This document shows, piece after piece, positions 42,010 to 50,778 of a DNA stretch of 64,000 nt (positions within the stretch are counted from its first letter, which is position 1; each line of letters starts with the position of its first letter). Made by a program: the position numbers and the translations under genes. Source of the stretch: Microvirga sp. VF16 (GTDB lineage: Bacteria; Pseudomonadota; Alphaproteobacteria; Rhizobiales; Beijerinckiaceae); contig NZ_CP069354.1 in assembly GCF_016864375.1 (NCBI RefSeq), positions 5,291,501-5,355,500 of the forward strand. Reading direction: 5' to 3'. A model generated the notes under the pieces. The model saw only the letters and a list, made by a program, of their open reading frames with translations, did not search any database and was not told the DNA's origin.

Positions 42010-42093
42010 CGACTGGACAGCCCCCTAACGCGGCAGTTTTTTGTAACCCTGTTGTACTATCTTTGACTTATGGTGAATAGCCGGTTAACGGCA

Positions 42094-42143
42094 GAGCATC
42101 GGACCTAAAAGCGGAATGCGCTTTTGGGGTCAATTCCGATGCT
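42094..42143. repeat. Single-module GAGCATCGG palindrome
   Basis: GAGCATCGGACCTAAAAGCG and CGCTTTTGGGGTCAATTCCG form the arms; the closing GATGCTT is diverged. It is module A without a good module B and lies just upstream of a truncated antiporter gene. Confidence 0.7.
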
Positions 42144-42236
42144 TCTTCTCTTGGCGAGCGCATGCTTAGTCTCATAAAAACATCGGCAAGCACTCTATAA
42201 CGAGCCGGTGGGACCAGCATGGGGACGTGAAAAGAC

Positions 42237-43028
42237 ATGCTTCGTCTTCCGAGCTTGGCGCTGACTGCCGGCTTGCTCCTGCTCGCTCTCTTCTTCGTGA
42301 TCGATTTCATCGTCTACAAGAAGGAAGGCCGCGTCCGTCCCGATCCGACGCCGGACAATCCGGTCCGCATCACGGGCGGCATCAACGTCCTGCTGATCGC
42401 CGTCATCATCGGCGCCATTCTCATGAGCGCCACCGTCGATCTCGGCCGCATGACCGTGTTCGGCACAGAAATCGAATTCGCCAATGGCTTGCGTGATCTC
42501 ATCATGATTGCGGTCACCATCACTTCGCTGAAGACCACGCCAAAGGCCAACCGGATCGAGAACGGCTTCTCCTGGGACCCGATCAAGGAGGTGGCCAAGC
42601 TCTTTGCCGGCATCTTCATCGCCATCATTCCGGTGCTGGCCATGCTGCGCGCCGGCGCGGACGGCGCCTTCGCGCCGCTCGTGACCAATCTGGACGGCAG
42701 TGCCAACAATGCCGCCTATTTCTGGCTTTCCGGCGGCCTGTCCTCGTTCCTCGACAATGCGCCGACCTATCTTGTGTTCTTCGAACTCGCTGGCGGCGAT
42801 CCGCAGCAACTCATGACGACGGGCGCGCTGACACTCACGGCGATCTCCGCCGGCGCCGTGTTCATGGGCGCCAACTCCTATATCGGCAACGCCCCCAATT
42901 TCATGGTCTACGCGATTGCCCGCGCAGGCGGCGTGAAGATGCCGAGCTTCTTCGGCTATCTGCTCTGGTCGGGCGCGATCCTGCTTCCGACTTTCCTGCT
43001 GCTCACGCTGCTCTTCTTCAGGGGATAG
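42237..43028 (+). pseudogene. 5'-truncated Na+/H+ antiporter / CitMHS_2-like transporter remnant
   Basis: The 263 residues match only the C-terminal half of sodium:proton antiporter or citrate-type transporters that are normally about 460-480 residues. Typical second-half blocks are present: NGFSWDPIKEVAKLFAGIFI, IPVLAMLRAGADGAFAPLV, NAAYFWLSGGLSSFLDNAPT, GAVFMGANSYIGNAPNFMVY and MPSFFGYLLWSGA. The first half, with its own helices, is missing: upstream DNA is a palindromic repeat and non-coding sequence. A GTCATCCCGG repeat abuts the 3' end. A functional half-transporter is unlikely, though the remaining frame is intact, so the loss may be recent. Confidence 0.75.
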
Positions 43029-43035
43029 CCAACGC

Positions 43036-43133
43036 GTCATCCCGGGCGCCGCAGGCGATCCGGGATCGCAAGCAGAATAAGGCGCCATTCTCGTCATGCG
43101 ATCCCGGGTTCTGCTACGCAGCCCCGGGATGAC
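43036..43133. repeat. GTCATCCCGGG-type palindrome
   Basis: It opens GTCATCCCGGGCGCCGCAGG and closes CAGCCCCGGGATGAC, with inner GATCCGGGATCGCA and TGCGATCCCGGG. It lies between the truncated antiporter and a convergent oxidoreductase gene. Confidence 0.8.
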
Positions 43134-43141
43134 AATCGTCT

Positions 43142-44263
43142 TCAAACGACCAGCCTCTCCGCCACATCGTCGGCAATCGAAAGGCATGAGGTCAGCCCTG
43201 GGCTCTCGATGCCGAAGAGCTGCACGAGCCCTGATAATCCATGCTCTGCCGGTCCATCGATCATGAAGTCGGCAGCCTTCTCGCCTGCTCCGGTGAGCTT
43301 GGGACGAATGCCGGAATAATCGGGAACAAGTGATCCATCGGGGAGCCCGAGCCAGTAACGGCGGATGGAGGCATAAAAGCTTTCTGCCCGGCGCGGATCG
43401 ACCTCGTATTCCTCGCGCTCGATCCATTCCACATCGGGCCCGAAGCGCATGCGGCCGGAAAGATCGAGCGTCACATGAGTGCCCAATCCGCCATCGACGG
43501 GCGCGGGGTAGATGAGGCGAGAGAAGGCGGGCTTGCCGAGACAGCCGAAATAATTACCCTTGGCGAGGACCAGGGGCGGCACGCGATCGGCCGGATAGCC
43601 TTCCGTCGCGCGGGCAAGTGCCTGGGCGCCGAGCCCTGCCGCATTGACCACCGCATCGACGGTGAGTTCAGTCGGTTCCGCTCCACCGACCTGAACGTTC
43701 CATCCTTGTGCGCTCCGCGTGATCCGCTCCACCGGCGCATGAAAGGCAATCACGCCGCCAGCGTTCTCGAGATCGCCCTGCAGCGCCAGCATGAGGGCGT
43801 GGCTGTCGACGATCCCCGTCTCCTGCGACAGCACGGCACCCGTGCAGGCAAGGTTCGGTTCCAGAGCTCGCGCTTCCTCACCCGTCAGGCAGGCGAGCCC
43901 CTCGACGCCATTCGCCAACCCCTGCTCGTAGATGCCCTCGATCTTGGCCTGCTCGAGATCATTCGTAGCGACGATGAGCTTGCCGCACTTGGCATGAGGC
44001 ACGCCGTGGCTCTCGCAGAAGGCGTAGAGCATCCGTCGTCCGTTGACGCAGTGACGTGCACGCAAGGAGCCGGAGGGATAGTACATCCCGGCATGGATCA
44101 CTTCGCTGTTGCGCGAAGAGACACCATTGCCGATGCCGCCGGTCGCCTCAGCCACGATCACGCTATCACCGCGAAGGCCGAGAGCGCGCGCGACAGCAAG
44201 CCCGACGACTCCTGCGCCAATTACCAGGACGTCTATGACCGCCTCCCAACTCTGTGAGTTCAT
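43142..44263 (-). CDS. FAD-dependent oxidoreductase, L-2-hydroxyglutarate oxidase (LhgO)-like
   Basis: A DAO-family flavoprotein. The FAD-binding Rossmann motif VLVIGAGVVGLAVARALGLR is at the N-terminus, followed by SSRNSEVIHAGMYYP, which in LhgO/L2HGDH carries the active-site His, then GKLIVATNDLEQ, ETGIVDSHALMLAL, VNAAGLGAQALA, YPAPVDGGLGTHVTLDLSG and FGIESPGLTSCLSIADDV. It probably oxidises L-2-hydroxyglutarate or a related 2-hydroxy acid to the keto acid, passing electrons to the quinone pool or O2. It stands alone; the island of sugar-acid genes starts just to its right. Confidence 0.85.
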   Translation of the reverse strand: MNSQSWEAVIDVLVIGAGVVGLAVARALGLRGDSVIVAEATGGIGNGVSSRNSEVIHAGMYYPSGSLRARHCVNGRRMLYAFCESHGVPHAKCGKLIVATNDLEQAKIEGIYEQGLANGVEGLACLTGEEARALEPNLACTGAVLSQETGIVDSHALMLALQGDLENAGGVIAFHAPVERITRSAQGWNVQVGGAEPTELTVDAVVNAAGLGAQALARATEGYPADRVPPLVLAKGNYFGCLGKPAFSRLIYPAPVDGGLGTHVTLDLSGRMRFGPDVEWIEREEYEVDPRRAESFYASIRRYWLGLPDGSLVPDYSGIRPKLTGAGEKAADFMIDGPAEHGLSGLVQLFGIESPGLTSCLSIADDVAERLVV

Positions 44264-44340
44264 CAGGCCGGGGCATACAACGGCGTTCGACCGCCATCCA
44301 GGGCTGCCATTTCAACCCAGCAATGACAGCGCTGCTGGTC

Positions 44341-44375
44341 TCACAAAAAAGGCGGCCTCGCAGATGCGGGCCGCC
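44341..44375 (-). terminator. Terminator of the UgpC-type ATPase gene
   Basis: Read on the minus strand, GGCGGCCCGCATC...GAGGCCGCC forms a GC-rich stem (arms 44351-44357 and 44369-44375) followed by TTTTTTGTGA. It begins 17 bases after the ATPase stop codon. Confidence 0.85.
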
Positions 44376-44391
44376 ATCAGGTGACTTGTGA

Positions 44392-45447
<1,056 letters not shown>

Positions 45448-45753
45448 GGGGCTTCCTCCAAAACTTTGTGCGTTCTCGGCACTCTCAGGGTGCCCTGCTA
45501 GAACCTTGATATGGCTACGCTATCGTAGGTGTTTCTACAACTTGATCAAGTTAAGCACATATCATGTTGCACGACAAATCTTGACATGCAAGCCGGAGTG
45601 CCGTTGCATCGCGAAGATTACGGCTCCTGACGCTCAGCCACGATGAGTCGCTTCCATCCGTTTGCGGATCGTCTGTCGTCACACAGGAACCGGGTTTGCA
45701 TCGTCAAGCTCTGAACAGCCTGCACGGCTCAGAGCGAAGGGAGAAAAGCGCTC
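45448..45753. promoter_or_regulatory. Divergent control region with a perfect 14-bp palindrome
   Basis: AACTTGATCAAGTT at 45539-45552 is a perfect palindrome about 90 bases upstream of the ATPase gene and 200 bases upstream of the Gfo/Idh gene. A TTGACA lies shortly downstream on the plus strand (about 45582-45587). The palindrome is a strong candidate operator for a dimeric regulator shared by both genes. No RNA gene is evident. Confidence 0.5.
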
Positions 45754-46854
45754 ATGATCAAGAATGTTGCGGTCGTTGGCTGCGGAATCGGCCGCACTCA
45801 TATCGAATCCTATGCGGCCCATCCGGACAAGTTCCGTGTGGTCGCCATCTGCGATCTCAATGATGAGCGTCTGGCGAGCATCGGCAATGAGTTCGGCATT
45901 GAGCGTCGGATCAAGGATTACGCCGAGATTCTCCGGATGGACGATGTGGATATCGTCGATGTCTGCACGCCTCCGGCGGCCCATCTCGAGCAGATCCTGG
46001 CGGCTCTCGCCGCCGGCAAGAACGTCGTCTGCGAGAAGCCGCTCGTGGGCTCCGTGGCCGATGTGGACAAGGTGATCCAGGCTGAGAAGCAATCCAAAGG
46101 CCGAGTTCTGCCGATCTTCCAGTATCGCTACGGCAACGGCATTATGAAGGCCAAGCACATCATCGACCATGGCATTGCCGGAAAGCCCTATCTCGCTTCC
46201 GTCGAGGTGTTCTGGAAGCGCACCGCGAAGTACTATGACAATCCTTGGCGCGGGCGCTGGGAAACCGAGCTTGGCGGCGTTCTCGTCACGCACGCGATCC
46301 ACCTGCACGACCTTCTCACCTTCGTCATGGGTCCGGTGAAATCCGTGTTTGCGCGCGCTGCCACGCGCGTGAACAACATCGAGGTGGAGGATTGCGTCGT
46401 CGGCAGCTTGGAGATGCAGAACGGGGCCTTGGCCTCCACGGCAGCGACCCTGGGCTCGCAGGACGAGATCAGCCGCCTGCGTTTCTGCTTCGAGAACGTG
46501 ACTTTCGAGAGCTGCCAGAAGCCTTACGCCCCCGGCGACGATCCGTGGAAGATCATTCCAGCCTCTCCCGAGGTGCAGACCCGGATCGACCAAGCCTTCG
46601 AAGGATGGAATTTCGTTCCGACGCGCTTCGAGGGATTGTTCGCCCCCTATCACGAGGCGCTTGTCACAGGCGGAGAACTCCCCATCACCCTGGCCGATGC
46701 GCGCCGCTCGCTGGAGTTGCTGACGGCCTTCTATCAGTCCATCGAGACCGAGCGTCCGCAGCCCGTTCAGGTCGGTTCCGATCATCCGCGTTACGCAAAC
46801 TGGAGCCTTGCCAACAAAGGCGCCGACATCCTGCGCTACGCTGCTCGGGCTTAG
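45754..46854 (+). CDS. Gfo/Idh/MocA-family NAD(P)-dependent oxidoreductase
   Basis: A two-domain dehydrogenase acting on a sugar, inositol or uronate-like substrate. The N-terminal Rossmann fold starts VAVVGCGIGRTHIESYAAHP; the catalytic-lysine loop is VVCEKPLVGS (EKP). The C-terminal domain contains YRYGNGIMKAKHIIDHGIAG, the GGVLVTHAIHLHDLLTF motif with the conserved His, and a terminal FYQSIETERP helix typical of this family. AGGGAGAA precedes the ATG. It is divergent from the UgpC-type ATPase and shares its control region. The substrate cannot be told from sequence. Its TAG stop merges with a composite repeat. Confidence 0.9.
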   Translation: MIKNVAVVGCGIGRTHIESYAAHPDKFRVVAICDLNDERLASIGNEFGIERRIKDYAEILRMDDVDIVDVCTPPAAHLEQILAALAAGKNVVCEKPLVGSVADVDKVIQAEKQSKGRVLPIFQYRYGNGIMKAKHIIDHGIAGKPYLASVEVFWKRTAKYYDNPWRGRWETELGGVLVTHAIHLHDLLTFVMGPVKSVFARAATRVNNIEVEDCVVGSLEMQNGALASTAATLGSQDEISRLRFCFENVTFESCQKPYAPGDDPWKIIPASPEVQTRIDQAFEGWNFVPTRFEGLFAPYHEALVTGGELPITLADARRSLELLTAFYQSIETERPQPVQVGSDHPRYANWSLANKGADILRYAARA

Positions 46855-46961
46855 AGCATCGGACCCAAAAGTGGATCCACTTTTGGGTCCGATGCTCCAC
46901 TCTTTGAAGAGCGCATCGTTGGGCGCGGAAAACCGGATCCACTTTTCCGCACGATGCGCTA
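46852..46961. repeat. Composite two-module intergenic palindrome (best-preserved copy)
   Basis: Module A: GAGCATCGGACCCAAAAGTG...CACTTTTGGGTCCGATGCTC. Linker CACTCTTTGAAGA. Module B: GCGCATCGTTGGGCGCGG...CCGCACGATGCGC. Both modules are nearly perfect inverted repeats. The first base triplet overlaps the stop codon of the upstream gene. Confidence 0.9.
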
Positions 46962-46975
46962 GTCATCACCTCATG

Positions 46976-47012
46976 AAAAGCCCGGGGTGCTTGCGGTGCA
47001 CCCCGGGCTTTT
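46976..47012. terminator. Strong bidirectional terminator
   Basis: AAAAGCCCGGGGTGC (46976-46990) and GCACCCCGGGCTTTT (46998-47012) form a perfect 15-bp stem with a seven-base loop. The A-run and T-run at either side allow termination on both strands, fitting its place between two convergent genes. Confidence 0.93.
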
Positions 47013-47060
47013 ACTTTTGTTCAGCCAGTTGAGCGAGTCCGTTACACGCTCAACGGAACC

Positions 47061-47864
47061 TCAGCCTAGCCATTCCTTCCGGCCTTCGAACTCATCCGCT
47101 ACGAAATTCCCGCCTTGGTACTGGCGGGCGAGCTCCGTCTTGAGCTCGATATCCCCGACGTCCGCCGCATAGACTTCCGCGTTGTCCTGCGGCTCGTAGC
47201 CGAGACGGTAGGCTGCGGAATTGTCCCACCAGGAACGGGTGTTCTTGGAGACGCCATAGACGATTTCGTGCACGTAATCGGCACTCAAACCCACCTGGAT
47301 CAGACGCACGAAATCGTCCTGGGATAACCACGTGGACAAAGCCCTTTTGTCGTCCGGCTTGGGCAAGCACGAACCGATCCTCAGGCAGAAGCTGCGGATG
47401 CCATGCTTGTAGGCATAAAGCGCCGCCACATCCTCCCCGAAAGCTTTCGTCAACCCGTACCTCGAATCGGGTCGGGCAGGGCTTTCGCCCGAAAGCATTC
47501 TGTCGTTCGGGTGCATGCCGGTGGCATGATTGCTGCTCGCGAAGATCACACGGTCGACACCTGCGCGCCTCGCACCCTCATACAGATTGATAGTGCCGAT
47601 GATGTTGGACCGGAGCAGTTCGGGCCATCCGGTTTCATACGGGATGCCGCCGAGGTGGATGATGGCATCTACCCCCTGGCACATGGCTTCGACGGCAGCA
47701 GCGTCGGCAAGATCGCAGGCGACGATCTCCTCGCCCTTACCTGCCGTCCCCAAAGAGACAATGTCGGAAAGCCGCAGCAACTGGAACTGTCCAGCGAAGG
47801 AGCGGCGCAGAACGTCTCCGAGAAGGCCGGCGGCTCCGGTGAGCAGAATTCGTTTCGAGGTCAT
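47061..47864 (-). CDS. udh: Uronate dehydrogenase
   Basis: An NAD-dependent extended SDR that oxidises D-galacturonate or D-glucuronate at C1 to the aldarolactone. The 267-residue protein parallels Agrobacterium Udh (265 aa): NAD motif TGAAGLLGDVL, CDLADAAAVEAMC, IIHLGGIPYE, SNIIGTINLYEGAR, FASSNHATG, catalytic YGLTK, RIGSCLPKPDDKRALSTW followed by SQDDFVRLI, and WWDNSAAYRLGY. The ATG at 47864 (MTSKRIL) is preferred over an upstream extension that crosses a candidate operator. It precedes no close operon partner but lies next to an SMP-30 lactonase gene that could open the product lactone. Confidence 0.9.
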   Translation of the reverse strand: MTSKRILLTGAAGLLGDVLRRSFAGQFQLLRLSDIVSLGTAGKGEEIVACDLADAAAVEAMCQGVDAIIHLGGIPYETGWPELLRSNIIGTINLYEGARRAGVDRVIFASSNHATGMHPNDRMLSGESPARPDSRYGLTKAFGEDVAALYAYKHGIRSFCLRIGSCLPKPDDKRALSTWLSQDDFVRLIQVGLSADYVHEIVYGVSKNTRSWWDNSAAYRLGYEPQDNAEVYAADVGDIELKTELARQYQGGNFVADEFEGRKEWLG

Positions 47865-47908
47865 GGCTGGTTCGCAGTGCTGATGGCGATAGGTGTATTT
47901 ATACGATA

Positions 47909-47922
47909 TATGATGAATCATA
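47909..47922. promoter_or_regulatory. Candidate operator upstream of udh
   Basis: TATGAT-GA-ATCATA is a perfect 6-bp inverted repeat in an AT-rich stretch, 45 bases upstream of the udh start. It probably overlaps the promoter. The regulator is unknown. Confidence 0.4.
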
Positions 47923-47991
47923 CCGTTTCTGCCGGCGGACTAATCCAGAAAATCTGTCGGAATCCCCAGGACAGCACCGGGACGGCAACCG

Positions 47992-48870
47992 TCAGGCGTC
48001 TGCCCAACGCTCGATCCGTACCCCGGCCACCGGGGAAGACGCGATGAACAGGCTGCCGGATTGCGGGGCGGAAGCCAGCACATCGGGATTGTCCGGCTTG
48101 AGGGACGTGATGACCAGAGTCTTCAGATCGTCACCGCAGAAGCACGGCATGGTAGGGGCCGGCACCGGAACGGGATGAGACGAAACGATCTCCCCGTCCC
48201 GCGTGATGCGGTTCAGACGTCCGGCCGACACGCCGCAACTCCAGTAAAATCCCTCTGCATCGCAGGCCCCGCCATCCGGCCGGCCGGTGGCTTCATCGAG
48301 CGTGGCGATGCGAGCCCGGTTCGCGAGACGGCCTGACGAAGCATCGAAATCGTAGCGGTCGATCCAGGGCCCACGGGAATCCGAATGGAACATGGTGCGT
48401 CCGTCGGCAGACCAGGCCAGTCCGTTAGAGACAAGGCACACGTGCTCCAGCACGCGTGTCACCTGACCGCGCCCGTCGACGCGATAGAGAGAGCCGCGCG
48501 GTTCCTTCTGCGGACGGTCATCCATCGAGCCGACCCAGAATGCACCGTCCGGTCCCACCTTTCCGTCGTTCAGACGGTGCCAGGTTGGCTCGCCCGGCAC
48601 CTCCGCGATGATGTCCAGGCTCGCGCTCTCCGGGTCGAAGACGGCGATCGTGCGCTCAAGCGCCACGACCAGACGACCACTGGCCCCGAGACCGATAGAG
48701 CCAACGACCCGCGGCATCGTCCAGGTGCGATGCTCCGTACCGTCGAGCCGGATCGAGTGAATGGCCGGAGCCTTGATGTCGATGAAGAACAGAACCTCGC
48801 GGCGGTCGTCCCAGACGGGGCTTTCACCAACTCCGCAGCGAACATCCTTGAGCAGACGGAAGTCGAGCAT
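47992..48870 (-). CDS. SMP-30/gluconolactonase-family lactonase
   Basis: A six-bladed beta-propeller lactonase that hydrolyses sugar-acid lactones using a divalent metal. The metal ligands of the family are visible: Glu in GVGESPVWDD, Asn in WHRLNDGKVGPDG, Asn in LVSNGLAWSADG and Asp in GRPDGGACDAEGFYW. The ATG at 48870 shares its A with the TGA stop of the upstream Gfo/Idh gene (TGATG), so the two are translationally coupled. With udh nearby, hydrolysis of glucaro- or galactarolactone to the open aldarate is a sensible guess. Confidence 0.88.
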   Translation of the reverse strand: MLDFRLLKDVRCGVGESPVWDDRREVLFFIDIKAPAIHSIRLDGTEHRTWTMPRVVGSIGLGASGRLVVALERTIAVFDPESASLDIIAEVPGEPTWHRLNDGKVGPDGAFWVGSMDDRPQKEPRGSLYRVDGRGQVTRVLEHVCLVSNGLAWSADGRTMFHSDSRGPWIDRYDFDASSGRLANRARIATLDEATGRPDGGACDAEGFYWSCGVSAGRLNRITRDGEIVSSHPVPVPAPTMPCFCGDDLKTLVITSLKPDNPDVLASAPQSGSLFIASSPVAGVRIERWADA

Positions 48871-49901
48871 CAGCGGGCCCCCTGCCCGGCTAACGCGGCT
48901 TCCGCCAGCGCCTGCGCCTTGAGAGTCAGTTCCATGGCTTTGAAGCAATGTTCCTGGCTCATGGCGGTCTCGGTGCGGTCGCGAACATCGTTGAGGAAGT
49001 TGCGCCCGTAAGGCAGGTCCTCGTTGGAGCAGTCGAGATGACGCATACCGGTCTTATCCACGAGGAAGAGGTGATCCTTGCCTTCGCGACCGGCGACATC
49101 GATGTACTTGCGCATCTCGATAGTGCCCTCGGTACCGACGACCATGACGCGTCCGTCGCCCCAGATCGGCAGACCATCCGGCGTGAACCAGTCGACGCGG
49201 ATATAACCGGTGGCGTCAGGCGTCCTGAGGGTCATCTCGCCGAAATCCTGCAGACCCGGCGTGTGAGGATTGTTGCGGTTGGCCACCAGCGCATAGGTGA
49301 CCTCGGCATCCTTCGCACCCGCATAGAACAGGAACTGCTCGCATTGATGGGATGCGATATCGGTCAGGATTCCGCCATAGGCCTCGCGCTCGAAGAACCA
49401 GGACGGACGGATGGGTGCGTTCAGACGGTGCGGGCCTAGACCTAAGGTATTCACGACCTTGCCGATGGCACCAGAACGGATCAGCTCGCCGGCCTTGTCG
49501 GTGACGCGGCTGCTGAAATGCTCAGAATAGAAGATCGAGTAGATGCGCCCGGTCTCCTTCTGAACCCGGCGCACCTCAGCCAGTTCGTCGAGCGTGATCA
49601 TGCCCGGCTTGTCGACCATGTAGTCCTTTCCGTGGCGCATCGCTTCGATGCCGATGCGCGCGCGGTCCTTGGGGATCGCGGCACTGAGGACAACAGCGAT
49701 GCTGTCGTCCTCCAGGATCCGGCGCGCGTCATCGACGCGCTTGGCTTGCGGGTAGCGTTCCGCGAAGGGAGCGGCGAGGTCGTCCTCCTTGGCAAAAAAG
49801 GACACGAACTCACCGCCGGCGCCGAGAAGGGCATCAACCTGGCCGAGGATATGGTTGTGATTGATGCCGATGACGGCGAAGCGAATTCCGGATGCTGACA
49901 T
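48870..49901 (-). CDS. Gfo/Idh/MocA-family oxidoreductase
   Basis: A two-domain NAD(P)-dependent dehydrogenase. The N-terminal fold begins AVIGINHNHILGQVDALLGA; the usual GxGxxG is relaxed to GINHNH. The catalytic loop is KDYMVDKPGMITLDEL (DKP instead of EKP). The C-terminal domain contains FYSEHFSSRVTDKAGELIRS, ILTDIASHQCEQFLFYAG and HLDCSNEDLPYGRNFLNDV. AAGGACAGG precedes the ATG. It sits ten bases after the permease gene and is coupled to the lactonase, so it belongs to the binding protein-permease-permease-Gfo-lactonase operon. A dehydrogenase making a lactone that the next enzyme opens is plausible. Confidence 0.9.
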   Translation of the reverse strand: MSASGIRFAVIGINHNHILGQVDALLGAGGEFVSFFAKEDDLAAPFAERYPQAKRVDDARRILEDDSIAVVLSAAIPKDRARIGIEAMRHGKDYMVDKPGMITLDELAEVRRVQKETGRIYSIFYSEHFSSRVTDKAGELIRSGAIGKVVNTLGLGPHRLNAPIRPSWFFEREAYGGILTDIASHQCEQFLFYAGAKDAEVTYALVANRNNPHTPGLQDFGEMTLRTPDATGYIRVDWFTPDGLPIWGDGRVMVVGTEGTIEMRKYIDVAGREGKDHLFLVDKTGMRHLDCSNEDLPYGRNFLNDVRDRTETAMSQEHCFKAMELTLKAQALAEAALAGQGAR

Positions 49902-49911
49902 TCGCCTGTCC

Positions 49912-50778
49912 TTAACCTTTCAGACCAGTGGTCGCGATGCCTTCGATCAGCAAGCGCTGGAAGACCACGAAGAACAGCAGGACCGGGATCAGGGCGACCA
50001 CGGACATGGCGAACAAAGCGCTCCAGTCGGACTTACCCGTCGAGTCCACGAAGGTGCGCAGGCCGAGCTGTACCGTGTACTGGCTCGCATCGTTCAGGTA
50101 GATGAGCGGGCCGAAGAAATCGTCCCAGGTCCAGATGAAGGTGAAGATCGCGGCCGTGGCCAGCGCCGGCATCGACAGGGGCAGCATGACGCTCCAGAAG
50201 ATACGCCAGGGCCCGGCTCCATCGATGATCGCCGCCTCATCGAGCTCGCGCGGAATACCGCGGAAGAACTGATAGAGCAGGAAGATGAAGAAGGCGTCTG
50301 CGGCCAGGAACTTGGGCACCACCAGCGGCAGGAAGGTGTTCACCCAGTCGAGGTTGAGGAACAGCACGTATTGCGGGATGAGCGTCACGTGATAGGGCAG
50401 CATCAGCGTGCCGAGCATGAGCGCGAACCAGAAGTTCTTCAGCGGGAATCTTAAGCGCGCGAAGGCATAGGCCGCCAGCGAGCACGAGACCACGTTGCCG
50501 ATTACGCTCAAGACCGAAATCACCAGCGAGTTCCAGAAGAAGGTCCCGAAGCTGACAGTCAGGCCGGACCAGCCACGGATATAGGCATCGATGGTGAAGG
50601 TGTCCGGCCAGAGCGAGGCGTTGCCGAAGATCTCGTCGTCCGGCTTGAAGCTGCTCGCGAGCATCCACAGGAGCGGATAGAGCATAAGCAGCGACACGCC
50701 GCACAGGATCACGTGGTACAGAAGCGAGCGGGCTCCGCTGACATTCTGCGTCGTTCCGTCTGTTGCTGCATCAATCAT
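49912..50778 (-). CDS. CUT1 sugar ABC transporter permease (MalG type)
   Basis: An inner-membrane subunit with six hydrophobic segments in 288 residues. The MalG-type EAA loop facing the ATPase is RGIPRELDEAAIIDGAGPWRIFWSVMLPLS, split here as RGIPRELDEAAIIDGAG and IFWSVMLPLSMPAL. The C-terminus reads FVVFQRLLIEGIATTGLKG, the classical ending of this family. It overlaps the partner permease gene by eight bases. It needs a MalK-type ATPase, absent from this operon. Confidence 0.93.
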   Translation of the reverse strand: MIDAATDGTTQNVSGARSLLYHVILCGVSLLMLYPLLWMLASSFKPDDEIFGNASLWPDTFTIDAYIRGWSGLTVSFGTFFWNSLVISVLSVIGNVVSCSLAAYAFARLRFPLKNFWFALMLGTLMLPYHVTLIPQYVLFLNLDWVNTFLPLVVPKFLAADAFFIFLLYQFFRGIPRELDEAAIIDGAGPWRIFWSVMLPLSMPALATAAIFTFIWTWDDFFGPLIYLNDASQYTVQLGLRTFVDSTGKSDWSALFAMSVVALIPVLLFFVVFQRLLIEGIATTGLKG

